Of a stretch of 64,000 nucleotides of DNA, positions 43,904 through 52,763 are shown one piece after another. A program made the position numbers and the translations under genes. Numbering within the stretch: position 1 is the first letter of the stretch; each line of letters begins with the position of its first letter. The notes below the pieces were generated by a model that worked only from the letters and a program-made list of their open reading frames with translations, had not been told where the DNA came from and ran no database searches. The stretch spans positions 1 through 64,000 of the forward strand of contig CAZTSI010000004.1 in the NCBI GenBank assembly GCA_964616755.1, given 5' to 3'. The DNA is from CAYNFR01 sp964616755. Its GTDB lineage: Bacteria > Bacteroidota > Bacteroidia > Chitinophagales > Saprospiraceae.

Positions 43904-45050
43904 TTATATCTCCTATTTTATAACCAATGACATCGAGGGTGTCTGAAGTTGAACTCAAAGGAAAGGTAAGATTGCTAGGATTAAAAGCCCAAACTTTCCT
44001 AGAAGGGAAACTATCCCAAATAGCTAAAAGTACATTTCTCATTTGTACGATATCGCTAGCTGATATCGTGCCACTCAAGTTTATATCCGCGGCATCTAAT
44101 AAATTAGGATCAGTAATGGGCGTGATATTAAGAATATGATTAGTCATGATCACAATATCAGAAGCTGTCATTCCATCGATTGCCATTCCTGTCTTATCAA
44201 AAGTATAACGATTAGCTCCTAGGCTGTCTGGAATTTGGACAAGACCGCTGGAGGAAGAAATGCCCACCAGTGTTGAATCCGCAGATAACCTCACCATTAT
44301 TTCTGGAATCGGATTTCCTCTTGGAGTCCTAAAACGCAGTATTTGAGCTACGCTAGGGGCCGGTGGACTCATTTCGATAAGTCCGTCACAGTTTTCATCA
44401 ACATCGTTATCTAATATTTCTATTGCATCAGGATTTATTAGTGGATTAGTATCGTCACAATCTACATCACTCTTAAAACCATCATTATCCGCGTCAGGCA
44501 GACAAGCCACCACGATCCGAGCGAAATTTGCTCGAACAAAACCATCTAAGGTGTTGCCACCATCGCCGTTAGAAAGAATGGAGCTTATATACATTGTAAA
44601 GGTATCTTGATTAAATAACGGCGGTGTTGTCCAAACTACAGAATAAGTGACTGTGGTATCGTTTCCAAAACTTTGAGCGGGTTCGTGTTCAAAATATTGC
44701 CTGCCGTTGCTTTCTGAAATCATTGAAGATTCGCCGGGGTTCAATAAAACACCTGCCGCCATATTGTTTTGATTTAAAATAGTCATTTGAAAGCCCCCTC
44801 TAAAAGCGCGACCCGAGGTAACATCCAAATTGACCTTTAGGGCATAATTTGTATTTTCCGTTAGCATCTCAGGCCATCCACTTATACGAATGACCCCTCT
44901 TATGCCAGGATTGGTAGTATGGCAGCCAGACCCCATACAGGTGGGCTCGCCAGGCGCACCAGTTCTACCATCAGGTGGATTGCTAGAAAAGGAATTTAAA
45001 AGCAAAACAAGGCTTAGAAGTCCACAAAAGACTATTATTTTATTCTTCAT
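43884..45050 (-). CDS. exported choice-of-anchor V protein with MopE-like metal-binding motif and dockerin-like module
   Basis: A 388-residue protein with a signal peptide (residues 1-22). A choice-of-anchor-V-type domain begins with DGRTGAPGEPTCMGSGCH and extends to about residue 180. Next is a MopE-like metal-binding stretch (DADNDGFKSDVDCDD, then DNDVDENCDG) at about 182-222. The C-terminal 150 residues combine a carboxypeptidase-regulatory-like strand region with two dockerin-like loops (GMTASDIVIMTNHILN; DINLSGTISASDIVQMRN). The same C-terminal module ends the upstream neighbour, so the two were probably duplicated or exchange modules. Surface structural or adhesive role is inferred. Confidence 0.75.
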   Translation of the reverse strand: MKNKIIVFCGLLSLVLLLNSFSSNPPDGRTGAPGEPTCMGSGCHTTNPGIRGVIRISGWPEMLTENTNYALKVNLDVTSGRAFRGGFQMTILNQNNMAAGVLLNPGESSMISESNGRQYFEHEPAQSFGNDTTVTYSVVWTTPPLFNQDTFTMYISSILSNGDGGNTLDGFVRANFARIVVACLPDADNDGFKSDVDCDDTNPLINPDAIEILDNDVDENCDGLIEMSPPAPSVAQILRFRTPRGNPIPEIMVRLSADSTLVGISSSSGLVQIPDSLGANRYTFDKTGMAIDGMTASDIVIMTNHILNITPITDPNLLDAADINLSGTISASDIVQMRNVLLAIWDSFPSRKVWAFNPSNLTFPLSSTSDTLDVIGYKIGDINGSFIP

Positions 45051-45053
45051 ACA

Positions 45054-46592
45054 TTATTCGTTTGGGCTTGTACTATTATTCACATCGCCATATTTCCATG
45101 CTAAGACCGAAATTGGATCTTGGCTCATATTTTTTGAAATGACCATTCCTTCTTTATCAAATATCCAAGTTTTACCAGAAGGCCATGTGGTGGTTATCCC
45201 TAATAATACATTTTTAATCAGCACTAAGTCAGAACTGCTCACGACATTGTTATTATTGACATCTGCGGCTTGAATTTGGATGGCATCTTCGAAGGGTTTT
45301 GAACCTAAAATATGATTTGAAATCAGAATGATATCACTTGCTGTTACTCCACGGCCCGCCTCATCTTCTTTAGAAAAGCTGAGTTGCGCTATCTCACTAA
45401 TCCCGGTCATTGTAAAGGTGCCGTCTTGGGCACTTAGAGCGTATTGGCCTGCATTTAGATTACGAATCGAGACTCCTGCGACTGGCTGGTTTTTGGCATT
45501 TAGAATACGTCCTTTGATCTCAAAATTCTCCTGAGGCACGGTTGAGAGCGATTTAGTAAGATAAAGCACCTCTTGATTGCGCGTATACGTGGCTATATGG
45601 ACTGCATTGGTAGACATCTTATGTGCAACCGAAGCTCCAAGCGAATTAGTAGTGGTCCGATAATCAATAGCGACTTCTCTTGCCCAGCTATCCCCTTCGC
45701 GATAAGCGTACATGACGACTTTCGTATCGGCATAAGCAACTGTCGGGTTATCGTCACTATCAAAATCAATGGTCACAATACGTCTCGCTCCGCCATTCAC
45801 ATTAGACAAAGTATCAATGGTGCTATGCACCCAATTGTCACCTTGGAGCATGGCATAGCGTATAATATAAGACGATATGCTCAGTCTTGTAGTGAAAACT
45901 AGATGTACTTGACCTTTTTTATCTATACCGATATGCGGATAACGTCCAGTTTCTTGAGCAACTTGATCGATCCTCCATGTTTCGCCGTTGCTTCGTGCCA
46001 GCATCAAGGCAATATCGATGGGGTCATAATAGACGATGAATTGTTGATTATTGACTCCTAAGGCTATGCCTGTACCGTGAGAATAATCAAGCCTGATGGA
46101 GGGCAGGTTTGACTTTCCCCAAATACCACCTTTTCGATTGGCCGATTCGATACCTGTTGATGGATCTACGCTGCTCGTGTAAAGATTGTTATCGCTGTCG
46201 TATACTAGGTCATTATCCCAACCGTCATGCCCAAAATCTTCGATATTCACGCAGTTCCATTGGCCCATAGAAGTGTTTTCACAAATCTTTTCATCTTCAG
46301 ATGTATGATCATGCACTGCTACAGCTATTTGATCACTTCCATTTATGGCCATGGCCACGGGCCCATAAAAATAACTTCTGTCAATGGTGTCAATGACTAT
46401 ACTGTCTAGACGAGTTAGATCGGCATGAGCCACAAAACCCCTCACATCTTCAGACATAAACCCGATATGTGGGTGGCCTTTGCTATCAATGGTGATATCG
46501 GGCTTAATGCCATTTCCCACAGAGTATTGCCTCCATGTCTGAGCTTGAAGTGAAGTATGCAAAAGTAACAGCGATGCTAAAAGCCTAATCAT
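45054..46592 (-). CDS. exported beta-propeller-like protein with dockerin-like C-terminal module
   Basis: A 512-residue protein. ATG 46592 opens a signal peptide (MIRLLASLLLLHTSLQAQ); the frame extends to 46634 but a -7 box lies there. The N-terminal 360 residues have repeated strands of sialidase/propeller type (GHPHIGFMSED; YPHIGIDKKGQVHLVF). A carboxypeptidase-regulatory-like domain follows (IKGRILNAKNQPVAGVSI), then a dockerin-like pair (GVTASDIILISNHILG; AADVNNNNVVSSSDLV). It ends 3 nt before the start of the choice-of-anchor V gene, so both are expressed together. Function unknown. Confidence 0.7.
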   Translation of the reverse strand: MIRLLASLLLLHTSLQAQTWRQYSVGNGIKPDITIDSKGHPHIGFMSEDVRGFVAHADLTRLDSIVIDTIDRSYFYGPVAMAINGSDQIAVAVHDHTSEDEKICENTSMGQWNCVNIEDFGHDGWDNDLVYDSDNNLYTSSVDPSTGIESANRKGGIWGKSNLPSIRLDYSHGTGIALGVNNQQFIVYYDPIDIALMLARSNGETWRIDQVAQETGRYPHIGIDKKGQVHLVFTTRLSISSYIIRYAMLQGDNWVHSTIDTLSNVNGGARRIVTIDFDSDDNPTVAYADTKVVMYAYREGDSWAREVAIDYRTTTNSLGASVAHKMSTNAVHIATYTRNQEVLYLTKSLSTVPQENFEIKGRILNAKNQPVAGVSIRNLNAGQYALSAQDGTFTMTGISEIAQLSFSKEDEAGRGVTASDIILISNHILGSKPFEDAIQIQAADVNNNNVVSSSDLVLIKNVLLGITTTWPSGKTWIFDKEGMVISKNMSQDPISVLAWKYGDVNNSTSPNE

Positions 46593-46631
46593 GCTTCTAA
46601 GATAATACATATATACCAAATTGATATCTAC

Positions 46632-46639
46632 CAAAGGTA
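46632..46639 (-). promoter_or_regulatory. -7 box before the propeller/dockerin-like gene
   Basis: Minus strand TACCTTTG matches TAnnTTTG; predicted start near 46625, 33 nt before the ATG at 46592. A good -33 element is not seen. It favours the shorter protein start. Confidence 0.4.
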
Positions 46640-46693
46640 ATGAGCTGTCGCAGTTATGACATTGACAACGAAATTAGACAGGCTATAATGACA

Positions 46694-47785
46694 TTAATTG
46701 CTGTTTCTAATAGAGGCATATGCCTTCACAAAAGCTTCATTTGCTTCTCTATCACCTATGGTGACACGGATATGCTTGGGCGCCTGAAAGGAAGAGGTAG
46801 GGCGTACCATAATTCCTTTTTGAGCCAGTAAATACTCTTCTTCTTCTTCCTTTAGTTCGCAATTAATCAACAAAAAGTTGGCTTCACTGGGCACAAACGA
46901 TATGTTCATTCGCTTGAGTTCTTGCGACAACCATGCTCGCTCACTCGTTATTATTCGACATACATTGTCTAGCCAATGTTTATCTCTTAATGCAGCAATG
47001 CCCGCCTGCTGTGTTATGCCATTAATTTGAAAAGGTCGGTACAGCATATTCACATAAGCAGCAATGGCTGGCGTGCTATAGGCATACCCTAAGCGTATAT
47101 TGGCTAATCCGTATGCCTTTGAAAAACTATTCAGGCCTATGATGGAATAGTTTTTTTGAACAAATTCTAGAGCGGTGAAATATTGTGGGTTGGTGGCAAA
47201 TTGTTGATAGACCTCGTCATAAACGACCACCACATGATCGGGCAGGCGAGCCATCAATTGCTCGAATGTATCACGATCAATAACTGTGCCCGTAGGATTA
47301 TTGGGAGAAGTAAGAAAAAGCAATTTTGTCTTTGGAGTAATAGACTGTAGAATGGCATCAACATCCAAATGGTAATCTTCTCCTACTAATGGTACATCAA
47401 TAATGACTGCTCCAGACCAATGTGCAAACATCTTGTATGGGGTGAAATAAGGCGATGTGACCATAACCTCATCTTCAGGCTCTACAAAGGCCCGAATTAT
47501 CATATCAATCAACTCAGAGCCTCCGTTGGCCACCATTATTTGACCTAATTGGATCAGTCCATTATAGTGCTCACAGATGGCGCTTTTTAAGGGAAGGGCT
47601 TGCGGATCTGGATAAAGATGACAAGATACATTGTTCTGAGCCTGAATAATTTCAGGACTGCATCCTAAGATATTTTCATTTGAGGAAAGCTTGTATATCT
47701 TATGAGAGGAAGTGATAGTAGACTTGCCACCAGTATACCCTCCTGCCTTTAGAATACACTGTTTAAACGATAGACCGCCGCTCAT
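46694..47785 (-). CDS. HisC-like class I/II aminotransferase (probable aromatic aminotransferase)
   Basis: A 363-residue PLP aminotransferase of the histidinol-phosphate aminotransferase family: YKLSSNENILGCSP at the start, LLFLTSPNNPTGT, VVVYDEVYQQF and the PLP Lys in GLNSFSKAYGLANIRLGY. Its ATG overlaps the stop of hppD (TAATG), and no other his gene is nearby. I infer that it converts tyrosine to 4-hydroxyphenylpyruvate, feeding the dioxygenase, rather than acting in histidine synthesis. Confidence 0.82.
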   Translation of the reverse strand: MSGGLSFKQCILKAGGYTGGKSTITSSHKIYKLSSNENILGCSPEIIQAQNNVSCHLYPDPQALPLKSAICEHYNGLIQLGQIMVANGGSELIDMIIRAFVEPEDEVMVTSPYFTPYKMFAHWSGAVIIDVPLVGEDYHLDVDAILQSITPKTKLLFLTSPNNPTGTVIDRDTFEQLMARLPDHVVVVYDEVYQQFATNPQYFTALEFVQKNYSIIGLNSFSKAYGLANIRLGYAYSTPAIAAYVNMLYRPFQINGITQQAGIAALRDKHWLDNVCRIITSERAWLSQELKRMNISFVPSEANFLLINCELKEEEEEYLLAQKGIMVRPTSSFQAPKHIRVTIGDREANEAFVKAYASIRNSN

Positions 47786-48918
47786 TAAAGGGTACCTCTC
47801 AGGGCTTGTTCTCGTTCGATGGCCTCAAAAAGGGCTTTAAAATTCCCTTTTCCAAATGACGTGGCTCCTTTTCGCTGAATTATTTCGAAAAACATAGTTG
47901 GTCGTGGATTAACTGTACGTGTAAAAATTTGTAAAAGATAGCCATCTTCATCTCTGTCGACCAAGATGCCTAATTCGCGTAGCGAAGAAATATCCTCATC
48001 TATATTACCGACTCTTGCTTCTAATTGGTCATAATAGGTAGTCGGAACATTTAGGAACTCTACTCCACGAGATTGTAACTCTCTAACAGTTTTGATAATA
48101 TTATCCGTGGCAACAGCGACATGCTGTACACCAGCTCCTTCATAAAATTCTAAATACTCATCAACCTGTGATTTCTTTAGACCTTCTGCTGGCTCATTAA
48201 TAGGAAACTTAATTTTTCCATCTCCATTGCTCATAACTTTACTCATAAGCGCTGTATATTCCGTAGAAATGTCCTTGTCATCAAAGGATAAAATTTGCGC
48301 AAATCCCATCACTTCTTTATAATAATGAACCCACTCATCCATTGCTCCAAGCTCGACATTGCCAACCATATGATCAACAAACTTTAGCCCAACAGAACTA
48401 GGCTGATAGTTGCTCACCCAAGCTCTGTAACCCGGCATAAATACGCCATCGTACTCACTACGCTCTACGAATATATGTACAACGTCTCCATATGTATGAA
48501 TGCCTGATTTGACCACATATCCATGTTCATCTTCAACTCTTGTGGGCTTCAAAAAAGACCTTGCTCCGCGCGCGATTGCAGTGTCGTAAGCACCAGCGGC
48601 ATCGGGTACCGTCAAGGCAATGGCTCGAACTCCATCACCGTGTTTATCTATATGTTTGCCGATTTCAGAGCCACTTCTCAAGGGACTTGTCAAAACAAGC
48701 CTAATTTTGTCTTGTGCTAAGACGTATGATTCCGCTTTTTGATTGCCGGTCTCTAGCCCCGAATAAGCTAATGAAGAATAGCCAAAAGCAGTTTTATAAT
48801 AATGAGCAGCTTGCTTGGCATTACTTGTGTATATTTCAACGTGATCAGTCCCTAAAATGGGCATGAAATCTTTCGCGGACGTAAATATTTTAGTGCTTGA
48901 GCTGATCAGGGTTTCCAT
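47785..48918 (-). CDS. hppD: 4-hydroxyphenylpyruvate dioxygenase
   Basis: A 377-residue non-heme Fe(II) dioxygenase that converts 4-hydroxyphenylpyruvate to homogentisate in tyrosine breakdown. The iron ligands are H183 (VDHMVGNVE), H266 (VQHVAVATDNI) and E345 (MFFEIIQRKG), with the usual two-fold vicinal-oxygen-chelate layout. The C-terminal GKGNFKALFEAIEREQ is typical. Homogentisate dioxygenase and fumarylacetoacetase are not in the window. It is translationally coupled to the aminotransferase gene and preceded by an operator-like dyad. Confidence 0.96.
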   Translation of the reverse strand: METLISSSTKIFTSAKDFMPILGTDHVEIYTSNAKQAAHYYKTAFGYSSLAYSGLETGNQKAESYVLAQDKIRLVLTSPLRSGSEIGKHIDKHGDGVRAIALTVPDAAGAYDTAIARGARSFLKPTRVEDEHGYVVKSGIHTYGDVVHIFVERSEYDGVFMPGYRAWVSNYQPSSVGLKFVDHMVGNVELGAMDEWVHYYKEVMGFAQILSFDDKDISTEYTALMSKVMSNGDGKIKFPINEPAEGLKKSQVDEYLEFYEGAGVQHVAVATDNIIKTVRELQSRGVEFLNVPTTYYDQLEARVGNIDEDISSLRELGILVDRDEDGYLLQIFTRTVNPRPTMFFEIIQRKGATSFGKGNFKALFEAIEREQALRGTL

Positions 48919-48950
48919 AGAAGTGTTTATAGTTTGCCTTAATAATAGTT

Positions 48951-48981
48951 GTCATGACAAATATATAAAGAAATTTGTCAT
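48951..48981 (-). promoter_or_regulatory. operator-like inverted repeat over the hppD promoter
   Basis: A perfect 9-bp inverted repeat ATGACAAAT (48954-48962) and ATTTGTCAT (48973-48981) with a 10-nt spacer, so the arm centres are 19 nt apart. The left arm also forms a 10-bp palindrome TGTCATGACA (48950-48959). The minus-strand -7 box TATATTTG (48965-48958) lies partly in the left arm, so a bound regulator would block the promoter. No T-run follows, which argues against a terminator. Confidence 0.55.
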
Positions 48982-49043
48982 CATGAGCTGATCAAGTCTG
49001 TCAAGAAGATTTTTTGATCTAACGAAACTCCAAATATGCGCAG

Positions 49044-50204
49044 TTATAAGGGCAAGTAGACATCGCCACCTATAATAGAACGGGCTATGACCATGCGTTG
49101 GATCTCAGAAGTACCTTCATAAATCTGTGTGATTTTCGCATCACGCATTAAGCGTTCGACATGATATTCTTTGACATACCCATAGCCACCATGAATCTGC
49201 ACGGCTTCGACGGTTGTTTCCATAGCTACTTCGGAGGCATATAATTTGGCCATTGCTGCAGCTGTAGCAAAATCAGCTCCTTGATCTTTGAGCCATGCCG
49301 CGCGATAGACCATCATTCGGGCAGCCTCTATATGGGTAGCCATCGTTGCAAGTTTGAAAGATATGGCTTGATGCTGATTTATTGGTTTTCCAAAACTTTG
49401 GCGATCGTGACTATAAGCGAGGGATAATTCGTAAGCCCCCGCGGCTATACCTAGGGCTTGGCTCGCTATGCCAATACGTCCTCCATCGAGTGTCTTCATT
49501 GCGAATTTAAAACCGAACCCTGGCTCACCGAGCATATATTCTGCGGGAACGGCAACGTTTTCAAACATGACAGAGCAAGTATCTGATGAACGAATACCTA
49601 GCTTGTCTTCTTTCTCGCCAGTTGTAACCCCCTCCCACGTAGCATCGACCAAAAACGCACTAATTCCACGATGGCCTTTGCTACTATCCGTTTGAGCTAT
49701 GACAACATATGCTCCTGCTTTTTTACCATTGGTTATCCAGTTCTTGGTGCCGTTGAGAAGGTAATGATCCCCCTTCAACTCTGCATGTGTGCGTTGGCTA
49801 GTGGCATCGCTACCTGCTTCTGGCTCTGATAGACAAAAACCGCCGATCATTTCACCTGAAGCCAAGCGAGGTAAGTAGCTTTGCTTGATCTTAGTTTGCG
49901 CATATTTTTCTACTCCCCAACATACCAGAGAGTTATGTGCGGACATAATAACACTGCAAGAATTATCAACTTTAGAAAGCTCTTCAATTGCGATCGCATA
50001 GGACAACGAGTCCATTCCAGCACCACCAAAACTAGAATCAATCATCATGCCTAGAAAGCCCATTTCTCCGAGCATTTTTACTTCGCGGGTAGGATAACTC
50101 ATGTCTCTATCACGGGAAATTACACCCGGTTTTAGTTCATTTTGAGCAAATTCGCGAGCCGACGCTCGTATCATTAAATGTTCTTCGAAGAGATGAAAAT
50201 CCAT
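49044..50204 (-). CDS. acyl-CoA dehydrogenase, short-chain type
   Basis: A 386-residue FAD-dependent acyl-CoA dehydrogenase. The catalytic Glu is E363 in the canonical IYEGTSEIQ position. FCLSEPEAGSDA and NGTKNWITNG are the family signatures. It most resembles butyryl-CoA-type (short-chain) enzymes. It is the last gene of the leucine-type cluster, 74 nt after the HMG-CoA lyase gene. It may act on a different branched or short-chain acyl-CoA from the enzyme at 52764. Confidence 0.92.
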   Translation of the reverse strand: MDFHLFEEHLMIRASAREFAQNELKPGVISRDRDMSYPTREVKMLGEMGFLGMMIDSSFGGAGMDSLSYAIAIEELSKVDNSCSVIMSAHNSLVCWGVEKYAQTKIKQSYLPRLASGEMIGGFCLSEPEAGSDATSQRTHAELKGDHYLLNGTKNWITNGKKAGAYVVIAQTDSSKGHRGISAFLVDATWEGVTTGEKEDKLGIRSSDTCSVMFENVAVPAEYMLGEPGFGFKFAMKTLDGGRIGIASQALGIAAGAYELSLAYSHDRQSFGKPINQHQAISFKLATMATHIEAARMMVYRAAWLKDQGADFATAAAMAKLYASEVAMETTVEAVQIHGGYGYVKEYHVERLMRDAKITQIYEGTSEIQRMVIARSIIGGDVYLPL

Positions 50205-50278
50205 AGCTAAAAACTTTACTTCAAGTTAATTTTTTTGTGGATAAAGACAAATATTCGATGTTCAATTAATTGGCAGAA

Positions 50279-51127
50279 CTAAGCAAAAACGTGCGTAGAC
50301 TGAAAGAGAGCATGGTCAAAATAATCAAGATCAACGTCTAGTTTTATGTTTTGATCTAAAAAGTATTCAATCATTTTTTCTGTGGGCATATTACCTGTAA
50401 GTTCATCTCTAGCCATAGGGCAGCCGCCGAAACCTCTGATAGCACCATCAAAACGTGTGCAGCCATTTGTAAAAGCGGCATGTACTTTTTCTTTCCAAGT
50501 TGAAGGAGTGGTATGAAGATGTGCGCCAAATTCTACTTTTTCAAATCGACCAACTATATTTTTGAAAAGGTACGCAATGCTCTCTTCATTACTCACACCG
50601 ATCGTATCTGACAAAGAGATAATTTCTATCCCCATAGAGACAAGGTCAGAGACCCATTTTTCGACGATGGCAATATCCCAAGGATCTCCATATGGATTAC
50701 CGAAGCCCATCGATATATATATCACAAGCTTTTTACCTCTTTTGATACAAATCGCTTGTATTTCTGAGAGTCTATGCAAGGATTCTTCTATCGTACTATT
50801 GGTGTTCCTAACTTGAAATGTCTCGGATATAGAAAACGGGTATCCCAAATAATCGATTTGTTGATAAGTAGCAGCTTCTCTTGCGCCGCGTTCGTTGGCA
50901 ACAATAGCCAAAAGTTTTGAGCGGGTAGAGCTCAGATCCAGTTTATCTAAGACCTCAGCGGTATCGCGCATCTGAGGAATAGCTTTGGGCGAGACGAAAC
51001 TGCCAAAATCAATGCTGTCAAAACCTACTTTGAGCAAGGTATTAATATAACTCACCTTAATGTCAGTGGGAATGAAGTTCTTTAGGCCTTGCATTGCATC
51101 TCGCGGGCATTCTATGAGCTTGATCAT
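50279..51127 (-). CDS. hydroxymethylglutaryl-CoA lyase
   Basis: A 282-residue TIM-barrel lyase of the HMG-CoA lyase family that splits HMG-CoA to acetoacetate and acetyl-CoA at the end of leucine breakdown. IKLIECPRDAMQGL provides the N-terminal catalytic Arg/Asp, HLHTTPS the metal His residues, and GGCPMARDELTGNMPTE the active-site Cys loop. Its ATG overlaps the TGA of the carboxylase beta gene (ATGA), indicating coupled translation. Confidence 0.9.
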   Translation of the reverse strand: MIKLIECPRDAMQGLKNFIPTDIKVSYINTLLKVGFDSIDFGSFVSPKAIPQMRDTAEVLDKLDLSSTRSKLLAIVANERGAREAATYQQIDYLGYPFSISETFQVRNTNSTIEESLHRLSEIQAICIKRGKKLVIYISMGFGNPYGDPWDIAIVEKWVSDLVSMGIEIISLSDTIGVSNEESIAYLFKNIVGRFEKVEFGAHLHTTPSTWKEKVHAAFTNGCTRFDGAIRGFGGCPMARDELTGNMPTEKMIEYFLDQNIKLDVDLDYFDHALFQSTHVFA

Positions 51128-52760
51128 GTCTGTATTACTCCAACATTAAAACGTTCAACAGGACTGAAATCAGCCGCTTCTATGCCGCATGATATATACT
51201 CTCGAGTCATGGCTGGGTCGATGATTTCGTNNNNNNNNNNAATCGCGCCGCCGCATAATAAGCAGAAGTTTGGTGGTCGTACCGGTCGTTTATTTCTTTA
51301 AACAATTGTGCTTGTTCTTCATCACTAGGGACTTTGCCTTGAGAACTCATGGAGGCTACCTGAATTTGCATGAGCACCTTTGCTGCTTGTGTACCGCCCA
51401 TTACGGCAATTTTGGCCGTTGGCCACGCCAATATTAGTCGAGGATCATAAGCTTTGCCGCACATAGCATAATTTCCAGCGCCATATGAACTGCCAATGAC
51501 GATAGTAAATTTCGGCACAGTACTATTGCTAACGGCATTGACCATTTTGGCGCCATCTTTGATGATTCCTCCATGTTCTGATCGGCTACCGACCATAAAT
51601 CCGGTAACATCATGGATAAAGACTAAGGGTATTTTGCGCTGATTACAAATCATGATAAATCTAGCGGCTTTATCGGCACTGTCGGAATAGATAACTCCAC
51701 CAAACTGCATTTCGCCTTTAGCGCTTTTTACCACCTCTCTGTTGTTCACGACTATGCCAACAGCCCAGCCATCGATGCGAGCATAGCCACAAATAATTGT
51801 CTGTCCGTAGGTACGTTTGTACTCATCCCATGAACCTTCGTCATAGATTGCCTTTAGCAACTCTCGGGTGTTGTACGTCTTGTTTCGATCGGTGGGAAAG
51901 AGTTGGTATAGTTTTTCTTTGTCTAGAGCTGGGGGCAGACTTTTTTCTCTATTGAGGCCTGCCTTCGTTGGAATACCAATTTTATCAATGATGTTTCGGA
52001 TTTTGTCCAAGCATTCTTCATCGTTTGCACAAATATGATCGACGACGCCCGATATGGCTGTTTGGGTGAAAGCTCCTCCTAGCTCTTCTTGTTCTACATC
52101 TTCCCCAATGGCTGCTTTGACCAAATAGGGCCCTGCCAAGAAGATGGAGCCTGAACCTTCTACAATTAGTGATTCATCAGACATGATTGGCAAATAAGCG
52201 CCTCCTGCAACACAGCTGCCCATGATTGCTGCTATTTGAGGGATGCCTTTGCTGGACATAATGGCATTATTTCTGAACATGCGCCCAAAATGCTCTTTGT
52301 CAGGAAAAATCTCATCTTGCATTGGCAAGAAAACTCCAGCACTGTCAACTAGATATATGATAGGAATCTTATTATCTATGGCTATCTCTTGTGCTCTTAA
52401 ATTCTTTTTACCTGTCATTGGAAACCACGCACCAGCCTTGACTGTAGCATCATTGGCCACAATCATGCACAATCGTTGAGAAATTCTCCCAAGCCCACAA
52501 ATCACACCTGCGGCAGGTGCCCCCCCATGCTCATTGTACATATCATAGGCGGCAAAGGCTCCAATTTCTAAAAAATTTGAGCTTTTGTCAATCAGGTATT
52601 CAATTCGTTCGCGTGCCGATAATTTGCCTTGAGCTTTTTGTTTTTCCAGCTTTTTCTTTCCGCCACCTTCCTTAATTTTTTGTAAGCGTCCATTTAATTT
52701 CGATATTGCTAGTTTTATGGCATCTTCATTAATGTTAGCTTGTAAAATTTGCTTGTTCAT
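51124..52760 (-). CDS. acyl-CoA carboxylase beta subunit, methylcrotonyl-CoA carboxylase-like, interrupted by an assembly gap
   Basis: A carboxyltransferase of about 540 residues that moves CO2 from biotin to 3-methylcrotonyl-CoA in leucine degradation. Family blocks: DSAGVFLPMQDEIFPDKEHFGR, IMGSCVAGGAYLP, and the second half with FIHDVTGFMVGSRSEHGG. The 10-N gap (51231-51240) shifts the frame if taken literally. Beyond it, the correct frame gives EIIDPAMTREYISCGIEAAD and ends FNVGVIQT with TGA at 51126-51124. A true gap of 8 nt would restore a family-like ARLWVDEIIDP. The biotin-carrying alpha subunit is not in the window. Confidence 0.88.
51231..51240. other. assembly gap (10 N)
   Basis: Ten N lie inside the carboxylase beta gene. 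Ten nt is not in phase with the two flanks (the true length must be 8 or 11, modulo 3), so the run is a placeholder rather than a measured length. Confidence 0.95.
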
Positions 52761-52763
52761 AGA

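Noticed and set aside
51207..51230. Minus-strand ending TKSSTQP as the carboxylase C-terminus
   Set aside because: An artefact of the 10-N spacer; the neighbouring frame gives the family-typical ending.
51089..51301. Plus-strand open frame across the N gap
   Set aside because: It exists only because N codons are read as X. It is antisense to the carboxylase beta and HMG-CoA lyase genes.
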